Notes: a model not told the origin generated them from the letters alone. DNA of 64,000 nucleotides from Mortierella sp. BCC40632 (GCA_011634665.1 WAEK01000003.1:3235501-3299500); one strand, 5' to 3'. Counted from the first letter of the stretch, positions 35,620-47,789 are shown. A program made the numbers and translations.

Positions 35620-36880
35620 CTCGTTCTCTTCCCGACGGTCACTCCATTTGTGATGAGTCTGCTTCGTTTCTATCCTATCCTTGCTCTCTTCTCTACTGAT
35701 CTTTTCTTTCCTTCAAGCTGAATCATGTTGACTAACGGATGTTCATTCTCTTCTACTTTCCATGAAAAATCCGTGATGGAGAGGTCTCGAGATCTCCGGT
35801 ACACCAACTACCATTTGGTCATTTTCTCTCTGGTCCCCACGATTCACAGAGTGCTTAGTTTCCTCTGTGTTGGTACGGAGCCTCATTGAGTGATCTATTC
35901 ACGAGATTTGAACCCGTATTCTTACCTTCCGAAAGTTGTATTTTTTCAAGGTCTGTCGCTACTGAGTTATTAATAGTCGAAAGGAGAAATGGTGGCATAT
36001 AATCTCGTCAGCCGGTCAGAGTTTTTCTATCCTATATCTAAAGCAACAGAGCAAAATCTATTAATATGAACGAAGCAAGCTATCCGTATTGTTGCAGGAC
36101 CTGTGATTTACATAGGAGGTGTAAGAAGTGTAGGAAGTGTGTAGTTTCTGGAGATCTGAGTTTGGTTTCAGACAAGCTGAGAGTCGAGGAGGCGGATTTC
36201 ATCCAAACGGAGGTCAGGGAATCTGCTGCTTTCGCTGCGGTATTCGACAACCCTTACGGAGGCAGTGTGAAGTGTAGCAGAATCTATTACAGTGGTACCT
36301 GAGAATGACACGCGATAGCAAGGGAAACCGAAGTTAGGGATTCGTAAATGAGTGGGCCGAATGAAAAAAATCCCCAAAAATAAAGCAGGCCTACTCTTGG
36401 TAATTTCCTCCGTCTTTATATTTGATACTTATCCGTCTTTCCCTACAGTTGGACATCCTCAGCAGGTCGTGGTAGGAGTGAGAAAGCTGAATTGAGAGAC
36501 TAACATACTGTGGATGTACTCAACTTTGACAAGACATTTGGGTTGAGCCTTCAATCACCCAAGAGAGGTTAGGCAGATAAGAATCTCCACTTGACAGGAC
36601 CACCCACTAGTGTGCAGGAAAGTTCAAGCTCAAGGGTCTCCAAGGTAATCGAAATTAACAAACACGATTGGGAATAGCAAAGAGCATTGAGTGGTCGCAG
36701 AGATAAATTCATTGAGCATCCACAAAGAAATGAGTGAGAGGAAGAGCGCCCCGTGTTCCAAATCGTTCATTATTCAAGTATGGATATCATCGAGAACTTC
36801 TAAAGCGATAGCGAACCACGCATTTTATAAAGAGATTATCTTCATTTTTCTTAGTCTGTGTTCTTCTCGTTTTTGTTTTA
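35620..36880 (+). pseudogene. Nox relic E (between H5 and H6)
   Basis: GACTAACGGATGTTCATTC (35730) matches the Nox intron 2/exon 3 border (13940). GTCTCGAGATCTCCGGTACA and CCAACTACCATTTGG match the segment encoding FEIFWYTHHLF. TTGGTACGGAGCCTCATTGA matches the following part of exon 3. ATCGAGAACTTCTAAAGCGA (36788) matches the terminal exon. All frames are broken. Confidence 0.75.
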
Positions 36881-37026
36881 AAGCTCTCTCTCTCTCTACC
36901 TCGAAGTTGAGATCTTCTCTCTTACATCCTGGCTCATATTGTCGGAGATACCTTTCAGTCAAGGTCACAGAAGCACGATAGATTCCCTAATCGCTAAATG
37001 TTTTCCATCGTCGCTGTACAAACAGT

Positions 37027-37085
37027 CGCTAGTAAACGTCATCTGCGTCAGATCGAAACGTCGTTGTGAACTCTTTGCTGTCTAA
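37027..37085 (-). pseudogene. Orphan last-exon fragment of an additional Hsp70 copy
   Basis: The minus strand reads TFVNLDSKEFTTTFR-SDADDVY-stop, the end of an array Hsp70. H6 has its own, different last-exon relic further in (37676-37785), so this piece probably belonged to another unit that has been lost. Confidence 0.6.
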
Positions 37086-37675
37086 ATTCACAAATGTCTT
37101 ATAGAAGCAGCAAGCGTACAGATCATTCAATGTTCACAGTCATTACCATTCTAGCCATATCTTCCTTAATTCTGAATGATAAGGAGGAGTAAAGAGACCA
37201 GGACAGATAGCTTGTGGCAATCAAGCGTTCATAGCAACATTGCTTTTTGACCCTTTTCTTTCTCCCAGAGATGGAAAATTATTTGGGTGAGGCGAAGGCG
37301 AAGGCAAGGGTGGAAGCGCAAAATCCTAGTAGTGTTACCTTATTGAGAGAGAGAGAGATAGAGATAACGAGGGATCACATTTCACCAGTGTAAAAATATT
37401 GCATGTTTGCTGTCGGGAATGTAGGACAATGAAAGGGAGAAGATCAGGAGTGTTGGATAGTGAGGGGAGAGGGATCATCGATAGAATGGAGAGAGGATTG
37501 TGGCAAGTGAAGGAGGGGGGAGGGGAGGACAGCAAGTGTTTGAGGGGAGATTTAGCGACGGAATGGGCTGTATTAGATAGCTGAAAGTTCTGCTGTCCTC
37601 TTCTTCCTCTCTCTCTCCCTTGTTTGTGATGCATTAGGCATGCTATCGTTGTCCACAATGGAATATTTGTATATC
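37086..37675. other. Unassigned sequence between two Hsp70 tail fragments
   Basis: Holds GA-rich runs (37345-37365) and a G-rich plus-strand stretch. No gene was recognised. Confidence 0.4.
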
Positions 37676-39627
37676 AGTCGATTAAAGTGAAAGATCGTTG
37701 TAGGTTTTATACTGTCCAACCTGACGGATGGCTTGATCTCTGGCATGCTAAAATGCATTTGAAAGCGACTTTTCTAGACGTTGATTCGTGAGACTGGAAA
37801 GTCTCGTTTGTGTCATTTCAACAACTTCATACCACATCAAGGCTCTCAGATGACATTCCGAAGCCTCGTCAGCTGAAAAAAGTCAGACAGTCAAGATCTA
37901 GAGCACTCGGTCAAAGCACTCTTCTGGAAGTTGATTAATCTGAAGGTGTGCCATTGCCATCAAAGGCAGGTATTAGTGATAGTGACTCATCACCTTATTA
38001 CTGGTCAACCGAATGCTGCAAGTAAGAAGAAAAAAAAAAACAAAGAAAGGCAAGGTTTTTATCCTCTTTTAATTCTACCATGATACTCACTGTATACTAG
38101 AGGCAAGAGATGTTTGCTATCATGACCCTGAACTGAGTCTTAAATTGACTGCACCTCGGACCACTGCTAGTTCAGGTCGAGGGGGGACGATGATTCGCTT
38201 GACTTGAGGAGAGAACCTCTTTTTGATGGACTCTAATAGGTACTCTGAAGATATAAAACATCCAACCAACAGGATGATGGAGCAAGTCTTTGCGTTTGAA
38301 AGCTGCTGTTGGATCAACTCCATCACCTCATCAACTACAGGATCAAAGACTCTCCTCTTTAGTTCTTCGCAGTAGAGTAGCAAGACACCATCGTCAATAC
38401 CAAGCTCAAACTCATCAGTGACGGTGTCGAAACATGTATCAGTTGGAAGGTCTAAGTGGTAGTCGCTCTCTCCGTCGAAGATGGGCTTGACATTGTCTAC
38501 AAACCGGTCAACCATTTTGGCTAAGACCTTTGGAGGAAGAGCTACTCCTTGCCGATCGAACTTTTCTTCCAAGAGCCTCTTCAGGTTTTGATCTATGAAT
38601 ACAGATCCACATGTGCCTCCATGACCCTTGGTCACTTCCGTAAGTTTTCTTCCTTTAGATGAATTGCTGACTTCGTAGACAATTAGATCGACTGTGTCTC
38701 CACCTGCATCACAAACCATGAATCTGTCGTTGTCTTTGACGATAAAATCGGCACATTCCATTTTACAATAAATTGTAGCAGCCTCTGGTTCTGTGACCAA
38801 CATGAGTCGAGAAGGGTGGTCGTCTTCGGCGATGATTTTTGCCTGGATGGCAGCCAAACGTATAGCATTCTTTGCCTTGTCAGACCACATGGCTGGGACT
38901 GTCAGAGAATAGCGAAACATACTGCTATCGAAACCACGATTGGCGGGTTTTTTGTTGATGACCTTCAAGATCACCTCCTTGATGTGTTCGTGTAGAGCCT
39001 CCAGGAAATCAGCAATGATCTTGATAGAGTTGGTGCCTAGTTCGGTCTTGTTTTGGATAGAGTTTTCATCCTGAGGCTCTTTTGGCTTTAGCAGTACCTG
39101 GTTACGAGCCAGTCGCTCCGCCCCTTGCTTGGCTTGCCATCCCCATGTGACAAATCTGGGTTCTTCCTTTGCAGTGTCCTTCACATCTTCTCTCCACCCC
39201 CATAGAGCTAACTGATACTTTGTTACCCCTACTTCATAGAGACTAAGAGTAGGTGTTTTTAAGCGCTTTCCAGGTTGTTTAGGCCTAAAAAGACAAAAAC
39301 GAAGAAGCGAGAATTCGTTTATCATTCTGTTGTCAAATGTAGAAGAACACGTAATATCCTCCAGGTCAAGAAAGGCGCCAATACAGAGTTCACATGACAA
39401 CTCACCAAGTCATGATGTCAATGATCTCATTCCTGAGGCCGTCGACTTCGACCCACGAGCAACCCCTAGTTCATATGCCGGTCAGTACTCTCCAAGTGAG
39501 CTAAAAGACGGGAGATTTGGATAGGAGAAAAAGCGCTACAGAATACGAGCAACAAGACATACGAGGAAGTTGTTCCAAAGTCGATACCAACTACGATGGG
39601 ATAGTTTTTGGGGATGAATTCTGGCAT
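37676..39627 (-). pseudogene. HSPA12-like Hsp70 array copy H6, pseudogene
   Basis: Exon 1 (39627-39563: MPEFIPKNYPIVVGIDFGTT), exon 2 (39465-39406) and most of exon 3 (from 39284) are still open and recognisable. The frame runs into unrelated residues after LAVVRGAV and stops near 38120, removing the C-terminal quarter. Short remnants of the missing part remain: GTGCCATTGCCATCAAAGGC at 37944 (AFDGNGTP) and a drifted last exon at 37676-37785 (MHFSMPEIKPSVRLD with a one-base deletion ahead). Key ATPase residues are also changed: CDAGGDTVDL for CDAGGGTVDL and VGCFISSEY for VGGFGSSEY. The TATA element is intact, so a truncated transcript is still possible. Confidence 0.85.
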
Positions 39628-39811
39628 GGCGGTTTATTTGTTGGTTTTGCCAGCGCTTCGGACTTGACCCAAGGTTGGTCTGAAAATCGAGTGATTGACT
39701 GAGAGGCGAATGGCAACAGACCGAAACGAGGAAGGTTGGGTTTGACTAGATTGTGGGACAAGACAGAGTGAAGGAGAAAGGAAGGAACAAAAAATCCGCC
39801 AGCGCTCTGGC

Positions 39812-39819
39812 CTTTTATA
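39812..39819 (-). promoter_or_regulatory. TATA box of H6
   Basis: TATAAAAG on the minus strand, about 185 bp upstream of the H6 ATG, followed by the shared GGTGTCAGCAGACTG string. Confidence 0.5.
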
Positions 39820-40141
39820 CTTCGTTGTGGTGTCAGCAGACTGAAAAATATGTTGTGCGATGCACAGCACTGAAGATGTTCCTCTGTCAACAGTCTGGGA
39901 CTCTTGTCGATGTTTCACGAAACGTGATAGGTGAGGAGAACAGTTGGCGAGGATTGCGAAAGGATCAGAATTTGGGCGAGTTGTTACATGGGTACATGCC
40001 TCAAAAAATGGTATAGATTACCAATTGCCACCTCATTTACAAGAATGACATTGACAGTTTACAATGCCTCAGGGCTGAGTCAACAACAGATGTCCTTTCA
40101 GGATGGCCAGAAGCAAAACGCAAAAAAAAAGAGAACAATGC

Positions 40142-40144
40142 AAT
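40142..40144. repeat. Target-site duplication (left), AAT
   Basis: AAT directly precedes the left inverted repeat and is repeated at 43649-43651 after the right one. The homologous empty site in another unit (51444, ATGCATACACC) lines up with the two flanks joined. Confidence 0.6.
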
Positions 40145-40249
40145 CGCTTTCCTCAGGTCTAAAATTTCCGCTTCGCTCTCGCATTCGCTCTCGACCTTTA
40201 AGGGGTGTTTTCATCCTGCGTGTAACCATGCGAGAGCGAATCGAATCGA
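40145..40249 (+). repeat. Left terminal inverted repeat of the Harbinger element
   Basis: Matches the reverse complement of 43544-43648 with a single visible mismatch (GGGGTGTTTTC versus GGGGTGCTTTC). Contains repeated GCGAGAGCGAA-type subrepeats. Confidence 0.92.
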
Positions 40250-40345
40250 GATCTGCTCGGTTCTTCTCTCTTCTCGCCCTCTCTCATGCTCTATTATTTT
40301 TTGTTCACCTATCTCACACTTCAACCAGGCACGGGTTCACATATT

Positions 40346-41645
40346 ATGCGTTCTCTTCGCTATCCTCGCTGTTCCCACGACCCTCGAGCACCAGCAATCG
40401 CAACAACCTTGCTTCTCCTTACCTGGACGCTTACTGAGGCGACTCACAGCGATTCTGTGTGGGATCAGGAGGCCGCCACCATACACTCCTCCTTGCATCT
40501 ACTGATGTTATTACGCCATCTTCGACTATCTCGATATTTGGTCCCGAGAACTGTATCGATGTATTTAAAATCCGATGTATACAGGGAGCAAGTTCTGTCA
40601 ACGGCAAGCCCAGAGATTTTCAAGCAAGCGTTTCGTATGACTCGGGAGCAACTTCAGTTTATTGTCGGGCTTATCAAAGACAACCCTATTTTTCGATCGA
40701 CTGGAAAGAAGCCCCCAAGCCTCTGTGGAGGTTCAATTCAAAATTGCCATCCAAAGACTTTCTCATGTAGGATCTCTTACGGCTTTTTGAATCAATTGGA
40801 CCGGCAATGGGGGTCTCTGTGGGTACAGCCTTTGATTATTACACCCGGGTTGTCTCAGCATTGCTTGACCTTGCTGAAATGGCTATCCAATGGCCGGATG
40901 CCGGAAGGAAACGAACGATCAAAGCCTATTTTGCAGAAAGAGGTTTCCCAGATGCAATAGGCGCAGTTGATGGGACGTTGATACCTTTTGCGTACGCGCC
41001 GTCTTGGAATCGACATGAGTGGGCAACAAGAAAGGGTTACTTTTGCGATGGGCGCAACAGGGATTTGCGATCATAGAGGTGTGTTCACTGCCTTTTCAAC
41101 AGGCTACTATGGAAGTTGGCACGACTCCTCAGCATTCAAGACAACGCCCCAGTATCGCGAGAAACACCAGTACTTTTCTGGCGAGGAGCATTTGCTAGGG
41201 GACTCAGCATACAAATCGTCTCCGACTCTAATGACAGGGTACTCCAGAATGCAGACCCGGATTCCGAATGCCCAAGAGTTCAACCAACGGCTCAGTTCTA
41301 GTAGGGGTAAAGATTGAGCATGCCTTTGGAATGCTCAAAGGAAAGTTCCCATCTTTGACCAAGCTGCAGATGCGCGCTCGATCAGAGGACGATATTGAGA
41401 GGATGACCAATCATGTTTTTGCATGTGTGGTTTTACACAACATTCTCATCCGCTTTAATGGCAAAGAGCTTATGGACTGTGAAGGACGACAGACAACGCA
41501 AACGCCTGATGTCCAAGCTGAGAGAACTCACAGGTTTCCAATCAACTTTGATGATCCTCGCGAGGTCGAGCGATATGACGCGGCAATGAAAGTACAGGGC
41601 GACCTCAAACGAGCACACAGAAAGGCAATCATATTTAATGAATAA
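40346..41645 (+). pseudogene. Harbinger DDE transposase, frameshifted
   Basis: Recognisable DDE_Tnp_4-type blocks in order: FRMTREQLQFIVGLI, QIAIQRLSHVGSLTAF, VSVGTAFDYYTRVVSALL, AIGAVDGTLIPF (first catalytic Asp), TGYYGSWHDSSAFK (second Asp), LLGDSAYKS and VKIEHAFGMLKGKFP (catalytic Glu). These lie in different frames: single-base shifts are needed near 40725, 40788 (T-run), 41055 (T-run) and 41300. Two of the four fall in homopolymers. It would have catalysed cut-and-paste transposition. As sequenced it cannot make a full protein. Confidence 0.88.
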
Positions 41646-41792
41646 CATTAAGATGACCTTGGCGGAGAAGTGCTGCAGGATCTTGACCTTGGTAATTTGG
41701 GAACATTGTTGACAGTGTAATAGATAGAAGGGAGCTTTGTTTCCGCTACTACCGATGGAGGCGATGTCCTCCGTTGATTCCTCGCTCGTTCG

Positions 41793-43426
41793 TCATTTTT
41801 CGAGTTTCTTCGCTCGTACTTCTTCCTTGAGAAGCTCCAATTCCAATTCTCGTTTCCTATTTTCTTGTTCTTTCTTTTCTATTTCCAACTCCTGCACTCT
41901 CACAAAAAAATGGTGTTTCTCTTCCTCCAAACGTAGTCTCGCTTCATCTCTGACCGATCTCTCCTTCTCCCTGATCGAGGCCTCCCTTTCTCTAACTGAC
42001 CTTTCCTGTGATTGCTCACGAAGCAGCTCGACAGCTGAGTTCAACTCTGGAATGGAGCTTCCTCTGTCCTTTGACCTCCTTGTCTGGGTAGATGATGCTG
42101 GTGAGAGACGAGCCGCTTGAGAGTCGCCTCTAGGGTTGTCATTTTACTACCGCCATTTTCACTGTTGACATCACTCCATTCATTATCGCTATCATCTTTT
42201 GTGGTGGTAACAGTTTTGAGTTTGCCAGCAGCCTGTCGTCCTAAAATCTCCCTGGAATGATGAGGAGTAATACTGGTGGTGGTTTGCTTTCCAACATTGT
42301 TTAAAATGAAGAAGAAGTGACATCTCCTCCGCATACGATCGTCAAGTGTTTGACCTCCCACAATGTCACCATTGCCAGTTGACGTGTAGTAGCTTTGTTC
42401 TTGGTTGAAAGTCCTGATCATCTTCTCTATCTTGTTCTTCATTTGTGTTTTGTCCACTGCAACAGAACTTCCATCGGTCGTAAACCGCCTATTGAACTCT
42501 TGAGCGACATCGGTGCAGACGTCGATCTTGCTGCGTAGATGTTTTTTGGTTTTCCCCCTTGCCGTCAAAACAGGCCAGTTCGACGGAAGGATCAGATGTT
42601 CGGCGATAAAGATCTCGTGTTCTTGAGTAAAGTTGATGGCTGGCGCTCTTCCTGAAGTTTCATTGTGCTGAGATTGTGAGGCCTTTGTGGAGGATGAGGG
42701 GGGATGGCGATGGCGACTGTCGCTTACGTCGGTTTGGAGCTTCAGAAACGCCAGCTTTCCGTTTCCGTGAGTGCTGTAAAATTTCGTCCTCGGAAGAGTC
42801 AGAGCTTGGTTCCTGAGAAAGAGGTCGAGGAGGAGGAGAAGTCATCGAGCGAACAGAGTGTGTCGGAGTAGGAGAATTCAATATTGTTGAAGAAGGTGAT
42901 GGTGGTGTGGCAATAAAAGTGGAAAGCTGGGGACGGTAAAGCAGGGCCGAGGTCGGGATGAACTACCATAGCAACAATTAGTGCCGGGATTAGTCTCTAT
43001 CATGTCGATTATGACAATAGCCATAAAAATTGACCGTACCTGTGGTGCTGGCGGTCCACGACTGACCGGCGAGAGAGGCACTTGCTGAGACTGTCGTTGA
43101 TAATAAAAATTCTGTTGATGCTGCGAGTTTGGCTGTTGAAACTGTAGAAGAGTGTTGCTCTGATGCTGAGTAGAGTGCTCTCCAGGCGATGGTTGTGTTG
43201 GATAGTGAGGGTTAAAACTCCTGGCTGCCTCGAGATGAACGTATTGTCGAGTTGGCTGCAATAATTGTTTGAAAAGGAATTGTTTTGGTCGAGGAGTAGA
43301 GGTGAAGATAGAACTGTTGCTAGCAGCAGACTGAGTTGAGGAGGCACTTTGCTGATATTTGGAACCTTCAACGATATCAATAGTGCTTTGCTGATTTTGA
43401 GCGGAATGATGTCTGTTGTCGGCCAT
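41793..43426 (-). pseudogene. Harbinger accessory gene, Myb/SANT-like DNA-binding protein, frameshifted
   Basis: Begins MADNRHHSAQNQQ at 43426 with a Gln/Ser-rich N-terminus. The middle has the Myb/SANT-like block: INFTQEHEIFIAEHLILPS, then LRSKIDVCTDVAQEFNRRF, KNKIEKMIRTFNQEQSYYT. The C-terminal end is a charged coiled coil (41793-42044: LREQSQERSVREREASIRE). The parts lie in different frames; one break is an extra C in a C-run near 42700, another near 42150. In Harbinger elements this protein is needed for nuclear import and end-binding of the transposase. Confidence 0.8.
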
Positions 43427-43543
43427 TGCTGAAGGAGTTGGGTGGGAAAAAGTGCCTGTGACAGACCGACTGGCTTCTCGCCTTATTACTTTTTCAAAGC
43501 CACTTTCTGAGGAGCAAAGGGCGAGAGCGACAAAAGCTCGCTT

Positions 43544-43648
43544 TCGATTCGATTCGCTCTCGCATGGTTACACGCAGGATGAAAGCACCCCTTAAAGGTC
43601 GAGAGCGAATGCGAGAGCGAAGCGGAAATTTTAGACCTGAGGAAAGCG
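43544..43648 (-). repeat. Right terminal inverted repeat of the Harbinger element
   Basis: Inverted copy of 40145-40249; followed by AAT (43649-43651). Confidence 0.92.
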
Positions 43649-43734
43649 AATACATCTTGTGGTACAACATTTTCATGAGCTCACCCCTTGGACAGCCCAT
43701 TCTGCACTGCCACGAACGCATGGCATCATTCAGG

Positions 43735-44130
43735 TTCTCATTCCTCCATCTTGACATGGACCTCATGAGAATCTACAGAGATGATATCACACTCATAGTC
43801 TCCACTTTGGAGCAAGCCAAGATACAGCTCACTGCTATAAACTGTTGGAACATAACCCAGACAGCCCCAAGGCAGTGAAAGAACTGTTCCTGACTCTATT
43901 GAGTATCCACAAGTCCCGTGCGTTTCAATAGGGATTGATACCCTCGATAGTCCAAATGGCACTCTTTCTCAGTAAGAGTATTCAGTAGCTTCGATTGAGA
44001 AGAGAACTGTCGTTGTTTGAGTGTGGGTGGCGTCCAAACTATCTCGTCTATCCTAAACAAAGCGAAGACCCCCTCAAAGTGTACTTCCCATGAAGTCTAC
44101 AACCGGATAGTGTCTCATGTCAATGTGAAA
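43735..44130 (+). pseudogene. FMO relic F (between H6 and H7)
   Basis: TCCTCCATCTTGACATGGAC (43741) and CTACAGAGATGATATCACAC match the FMO start codon region (MDFAKTYRDGTTP). GGCGTCCAAACTATCTCGTC and CTACAACCGGATAGTG match FMO 59022-59080. The transposon separates this relic from its upstream region. Confidence 0.7.
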
Positions 44131-44394
44131 CACTCCTCTAACATTCCAAACTGGTTAGTAGTGACAGATATTGAGAGTGTGTTCAAGGGTGAATGTCCGC
44201 CACTAGAGAAATATCTTCCCACAGCGATCAAGGATTGCTGGTCAAGAATGGATCAAATGTGGTGTTCTCACAGGGATAGCAACGCGTGGCATTTCTACGA
44301 TAGGCTCTTTCCTTCCCCCTGTTACTTTGGGTAGCAATCATCAAAAGTTCTGACTTGCCAACATTACAAAAAAGCTGGAAATACTCCAGCTGCT

Positions 44395-44640
44395 CTAGGT
44401 CTTTGGATATCTCTCTCAATCACAAACCAAAGAGAGGTTGGACAAGCGATAATATTTTGCAGATCGCTTGGCAGAGCTACTTGCTGGTGTGCAAGTGAAT
44501 CCAAGTTCAAGGGTCACCAAGGTATTAGTGATTTTTCAAGCATAAACACCACTGAAAGCTTCTAAAGCGATAGTAAACGACACATTTTAAAAAGAATATG
44601 TCTTCGTTTTCTCCAGTATATATTCTTCTTTTTTTTAACA
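44395..44640 (+). pseudogene. Nox 3'-end relic F (between H6 and H7)
   Basis: Only the tail remains: short exon 6 similarity near 44500 (TCCAAGTTCAAGGGTCACCA) and AAGCTTCTAAAGCGATAGTA (44556), matching the terminal-exon region of Nox and its downstream string. Confidence 0.5.
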
Positions 44641-44779
44641 CCCTCTCTGCCTCAAAGTGGAGATATTCCCTCTTATATCCTGAATCGTATTGCCTGAGAT
44701 GACTTTCAGCCGAGACCGTTGAAGCGTGATAGATTCCCTATTCGTTAAATGTGCTCCATCATCGCTGTACAAAGAGCCA

Positions 44780-46785
44780 CTAGTAAATGTCGGTTGCATC
44801 AAATCGAAGCGTCGTTGTGGACTCTTTGCCGTCTAAATTCACAGATGCCTTGATCTCAGACAATCCAAAAAACATTTTGAAGGTGAAACGCTTCTATTCA
44901 ACGGAAACGGGTGTAAGTAATAAGTCTACTGTGTGCCATTCTTCAATAATCTCAGAAGACTTACCTGTATGTCATTAGTTGAATAGGACAGATGTCCAAC
45001 ATCAAGAGTGGCAAGTTTAAACATTCCGTCGGAGGTCAAATAGTCTGGAGGAGTACCATTGCCATCAAAGGCATAGATTTTGATACTGCCAGATGAGTTG
45101 TACTCTCTATCAAAAGTGAGGTAACTTTCTACGCACTCATCCACACTAAGCTTTTGACCCTTTTTGGCCATCGGCATGAACCGACCATTGCATCTCCACC
45201 CTGTCGAAGATTTCAAACGCGACGAAATGGGGTCTACACCCTCTCTAAATTCCTCTGAAACACCGACACCATAGCAACGGCGAGAGATGCGTGCTGTCAC
45301 AATCTTGGGATTGAGTCCTGCATAAACTGCTCCTCGGACTACCGCAAGTTCAGGTCGAGGAGGAACAAATATCTTCTTGACCTGAGATGAAAATCTCTCT
45401 CTAGCGCGCTTCAGCAGGTATTTTGACGACCCAAATCCTCCGACTAGCATGATGGTGGAGCAAGTCTTTGCGCTTGACAACTGTTGTTGAATCAGATCAA
45501 ACACTTTTTCAACCACAGGATCAAAGACCCTCTTCTTCAATTCTTCACAGTCAAGTCTCAGAGAGCCGTCATCAATACCAAGGCCGCCCTCGTCAGTGAT
45601 ATTGTCGAAGCAAGGGTTGGCTGGAAGATCCAAGTAATGATCCCCTTCTCCATCAAAGAGAGGCTTTACCTCGCCAGCAAACCTGTCAATCATCCTCGTT
45701 AAGACCTTTGGAGGAAGAATCACTCCCTGTCGACGGAACTTCTCTTCTAAAAGTTCCTTCAGGTTCTTATCAATGAAGACAGACCCACAGGTGCCCCCAT
45801 GACCCTTGGTTACTTCCGAGAGCTTCCTTCCTGCTGCTGTTTCGTCGATCTCGTATACGATTAGATCGACTGTGCCTCCTCCTGCATCACAAATCATAAA
45901 CCTGTCCTTGTCCTTGAGGTTGAACTCGTCACATTTCAGTTCACAGTAAAGTGCAGCAGCCTCTGGTTCTGTGACCAACATGAGTCGAGAAGGGTGGTCG
46001 TCTTCGGTGATGATCTTTGCTTGGATGGCAGCCAAACGCATGGCATTTTTTGCCTTGTCAGACCACATGGCTGGGACTGTCAGACAATAACGGAACATTT
46101 TAGCTTCGAATCCACCACCAAATCCACTCAAAATCGTCTCCTTGATATATTCATGTAGAGCCTCCAGGTAGTCGGCGATGGCCTTGATAGTGTGGGTACC
46201 GAAGTTGTTGTTGCTCTGAGTATAGCCCTCATCCAACCTAAGCTTGAACTGTTGCAACAGAGCCTGGTTTCGACCCAGTCGCTCTGCCCCTAGTTTGGCT
46301 TGCCATCCCCACGTAATGAGTTTGGCTTCTGTTGCCTCAGTGATGTCCCCCTTCTTTTCTTTCCATCCCCAGAGGGTCACCCGATCCTCTTTTTCTTCCA
46401 TCTTGTAAAGACTAAGGGTAGGCGTTTTTGCATAGGTTGCAGGCTGATTAGGCCTAACAGAGAAAAGTAAAAGTAAGAGTAATGAGATTATTACTGTAAC
46501 TCTGTCGCCGTCGTGTTATGTAGGATAGTTGGCTAAAAGTTCCGATATGACTTACCAAGTCGTGATGTCGATAACTTCGTTCCTGATGCCATCTACGTAG
46601 ACATACGAGCAACCCCTAATTCATGTAATGGTCAATACACCATTGATGAGTCGAAAACGACAGGGTATGAAGAGTTGATTTGGAAGAGTGCGCGTTGCTA
46701 AAATGAAAGCTGGAACTTACGAGAAGGTGGTTCCAAAATCGATGCCAACGACAAAGGGGTAATCCTCGAGAACGAAACTGGTCAT
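44780..46785 (-). CDS. HSPA12-like Hsp70-family ATPase, array copy H7
   Basis: Exons 46785-46721, 46615-46556, 46453-44965 and 44893-44780 give about 575 aa. N-terminus MTSFVLEDYPFVVGIDFGTT, the H7-H9 type. CDAGGGTVDLIVYEIDET and VGGFGSSKY are intact. Charged insert: LWGWKEKKGDITEATEA then TWGW. RRCYG replaces the RRWYG of all other copies, and the following C-terminal part is the most divergent of this subgroup (MPMAKKGQKLSV, LTFDREYNSSGS). A long GAAA microsatellite lies in its upstream region. Confidence 0.9.
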
Positions 46786-46972
46786 TGACGAAACAATTGT
46801 TGGGTATGTCCTGGGTCAGCTGGGAGGGAGGTAAAATGAGAAGGAGCTGCACAGGGAAAGGGAAATTGAGCGGGGAAGAGTAGCACTTGATTAGACTGGT
46901 CAAAGTGGGCGGAGCAAGGTGGGACAGAGCAAGGCAGGACAAGAAAAAAAGGGGGAGCAGGGCTGGGAAAAG

Positions 46973-47136
<164 letters not shown>

Positions 47137-47789
47137 AGATTATGAAAAAATGGCCTTGGCCCTGGACACATACACAACAACTGCCATGATATTGAGGACA
47201 CTCTCATCTCACGTACAAAACATACCAAAGCTATTGAATCCCCTCCCCTGCTATTAAATACATCTATTACAGTTTCTTCTTGGTTACGCCCGAAATGACC
47301 TGGCCTATTTTCTTCACTGAAACGGCAAGAGAGAAACATAAGTCGCTTTGAGAAAAGGCGAAGTGAATTGGTTGGGGGCTGTGAGGGTCTTGAAAAACTA
47401 TTTTGTCCAAAGAGCGACATGAAGGACCAATAATGTTCTCAAGAAGGATGTTTCTTCTGTGAAGGTTTTAGCCCATTGATGATGCTCTCGGCTACTGTGC
47501 CGCCAACACGGCTTCACAGCTTGTATGAGCATGCGCAGTGCAAAAATGGATATCACATCTAATTGGATGAAGCGAAAGGCGCTGACCATCATACATTCTG
47601 GCAATAGAACGCCTCAGCTTACCAAGTACTACCTCGACTCCAGAAACACCCGGCGCTGGGTCTTTAACGAATGTCATCTCTGGGTGTCTAGAGAAGAACG
47701 GCGCGGGCCAGAAAAAGTTGGCGGTGAATATCCTGTGGTACAACACTGTCACGCGCTCATCCCTCTTGTCTTCCAACAGGTTCTACGCT
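47137..47789. other. Spacer upstream of FMO relic G
   Basis: Corresponds to the FMO-upstream part of other units (compare 51180-51480); no gene seen. Confidence 0.45.

Larger units (their letters stand above)
40145..43648. mobile_element. PIF/Harbinger-type DNA transposon
   Basis: A 3504-bp element with 105-bp near-perfect terminal inverted repeats starting CGCTTTCCTCAGGTC, and a 3-bp target duplication (AAT). It carries a plus-strand DDE transposase gene and a minus-strand Myb/SANT-like gene, the two-gene layout known for PIF/Harbinger elements. It lies in the former FMO promoter region of the H6-H7 unit. Both genes contain frameshifts. Confidence 0.9.

Noticed and set aside
37086..37675. 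A transposon splitting the H6 last exon
   Set aside because: The two flanking fragments are different, overlapping copies of the last exon, not two halves of one, and no target duplication or inverted repeat was found.
40459..40770. Alternative frame inside the Harbinger transposase as a separate gene
   Set aside because: It is the shifted frame of the same transposase region.
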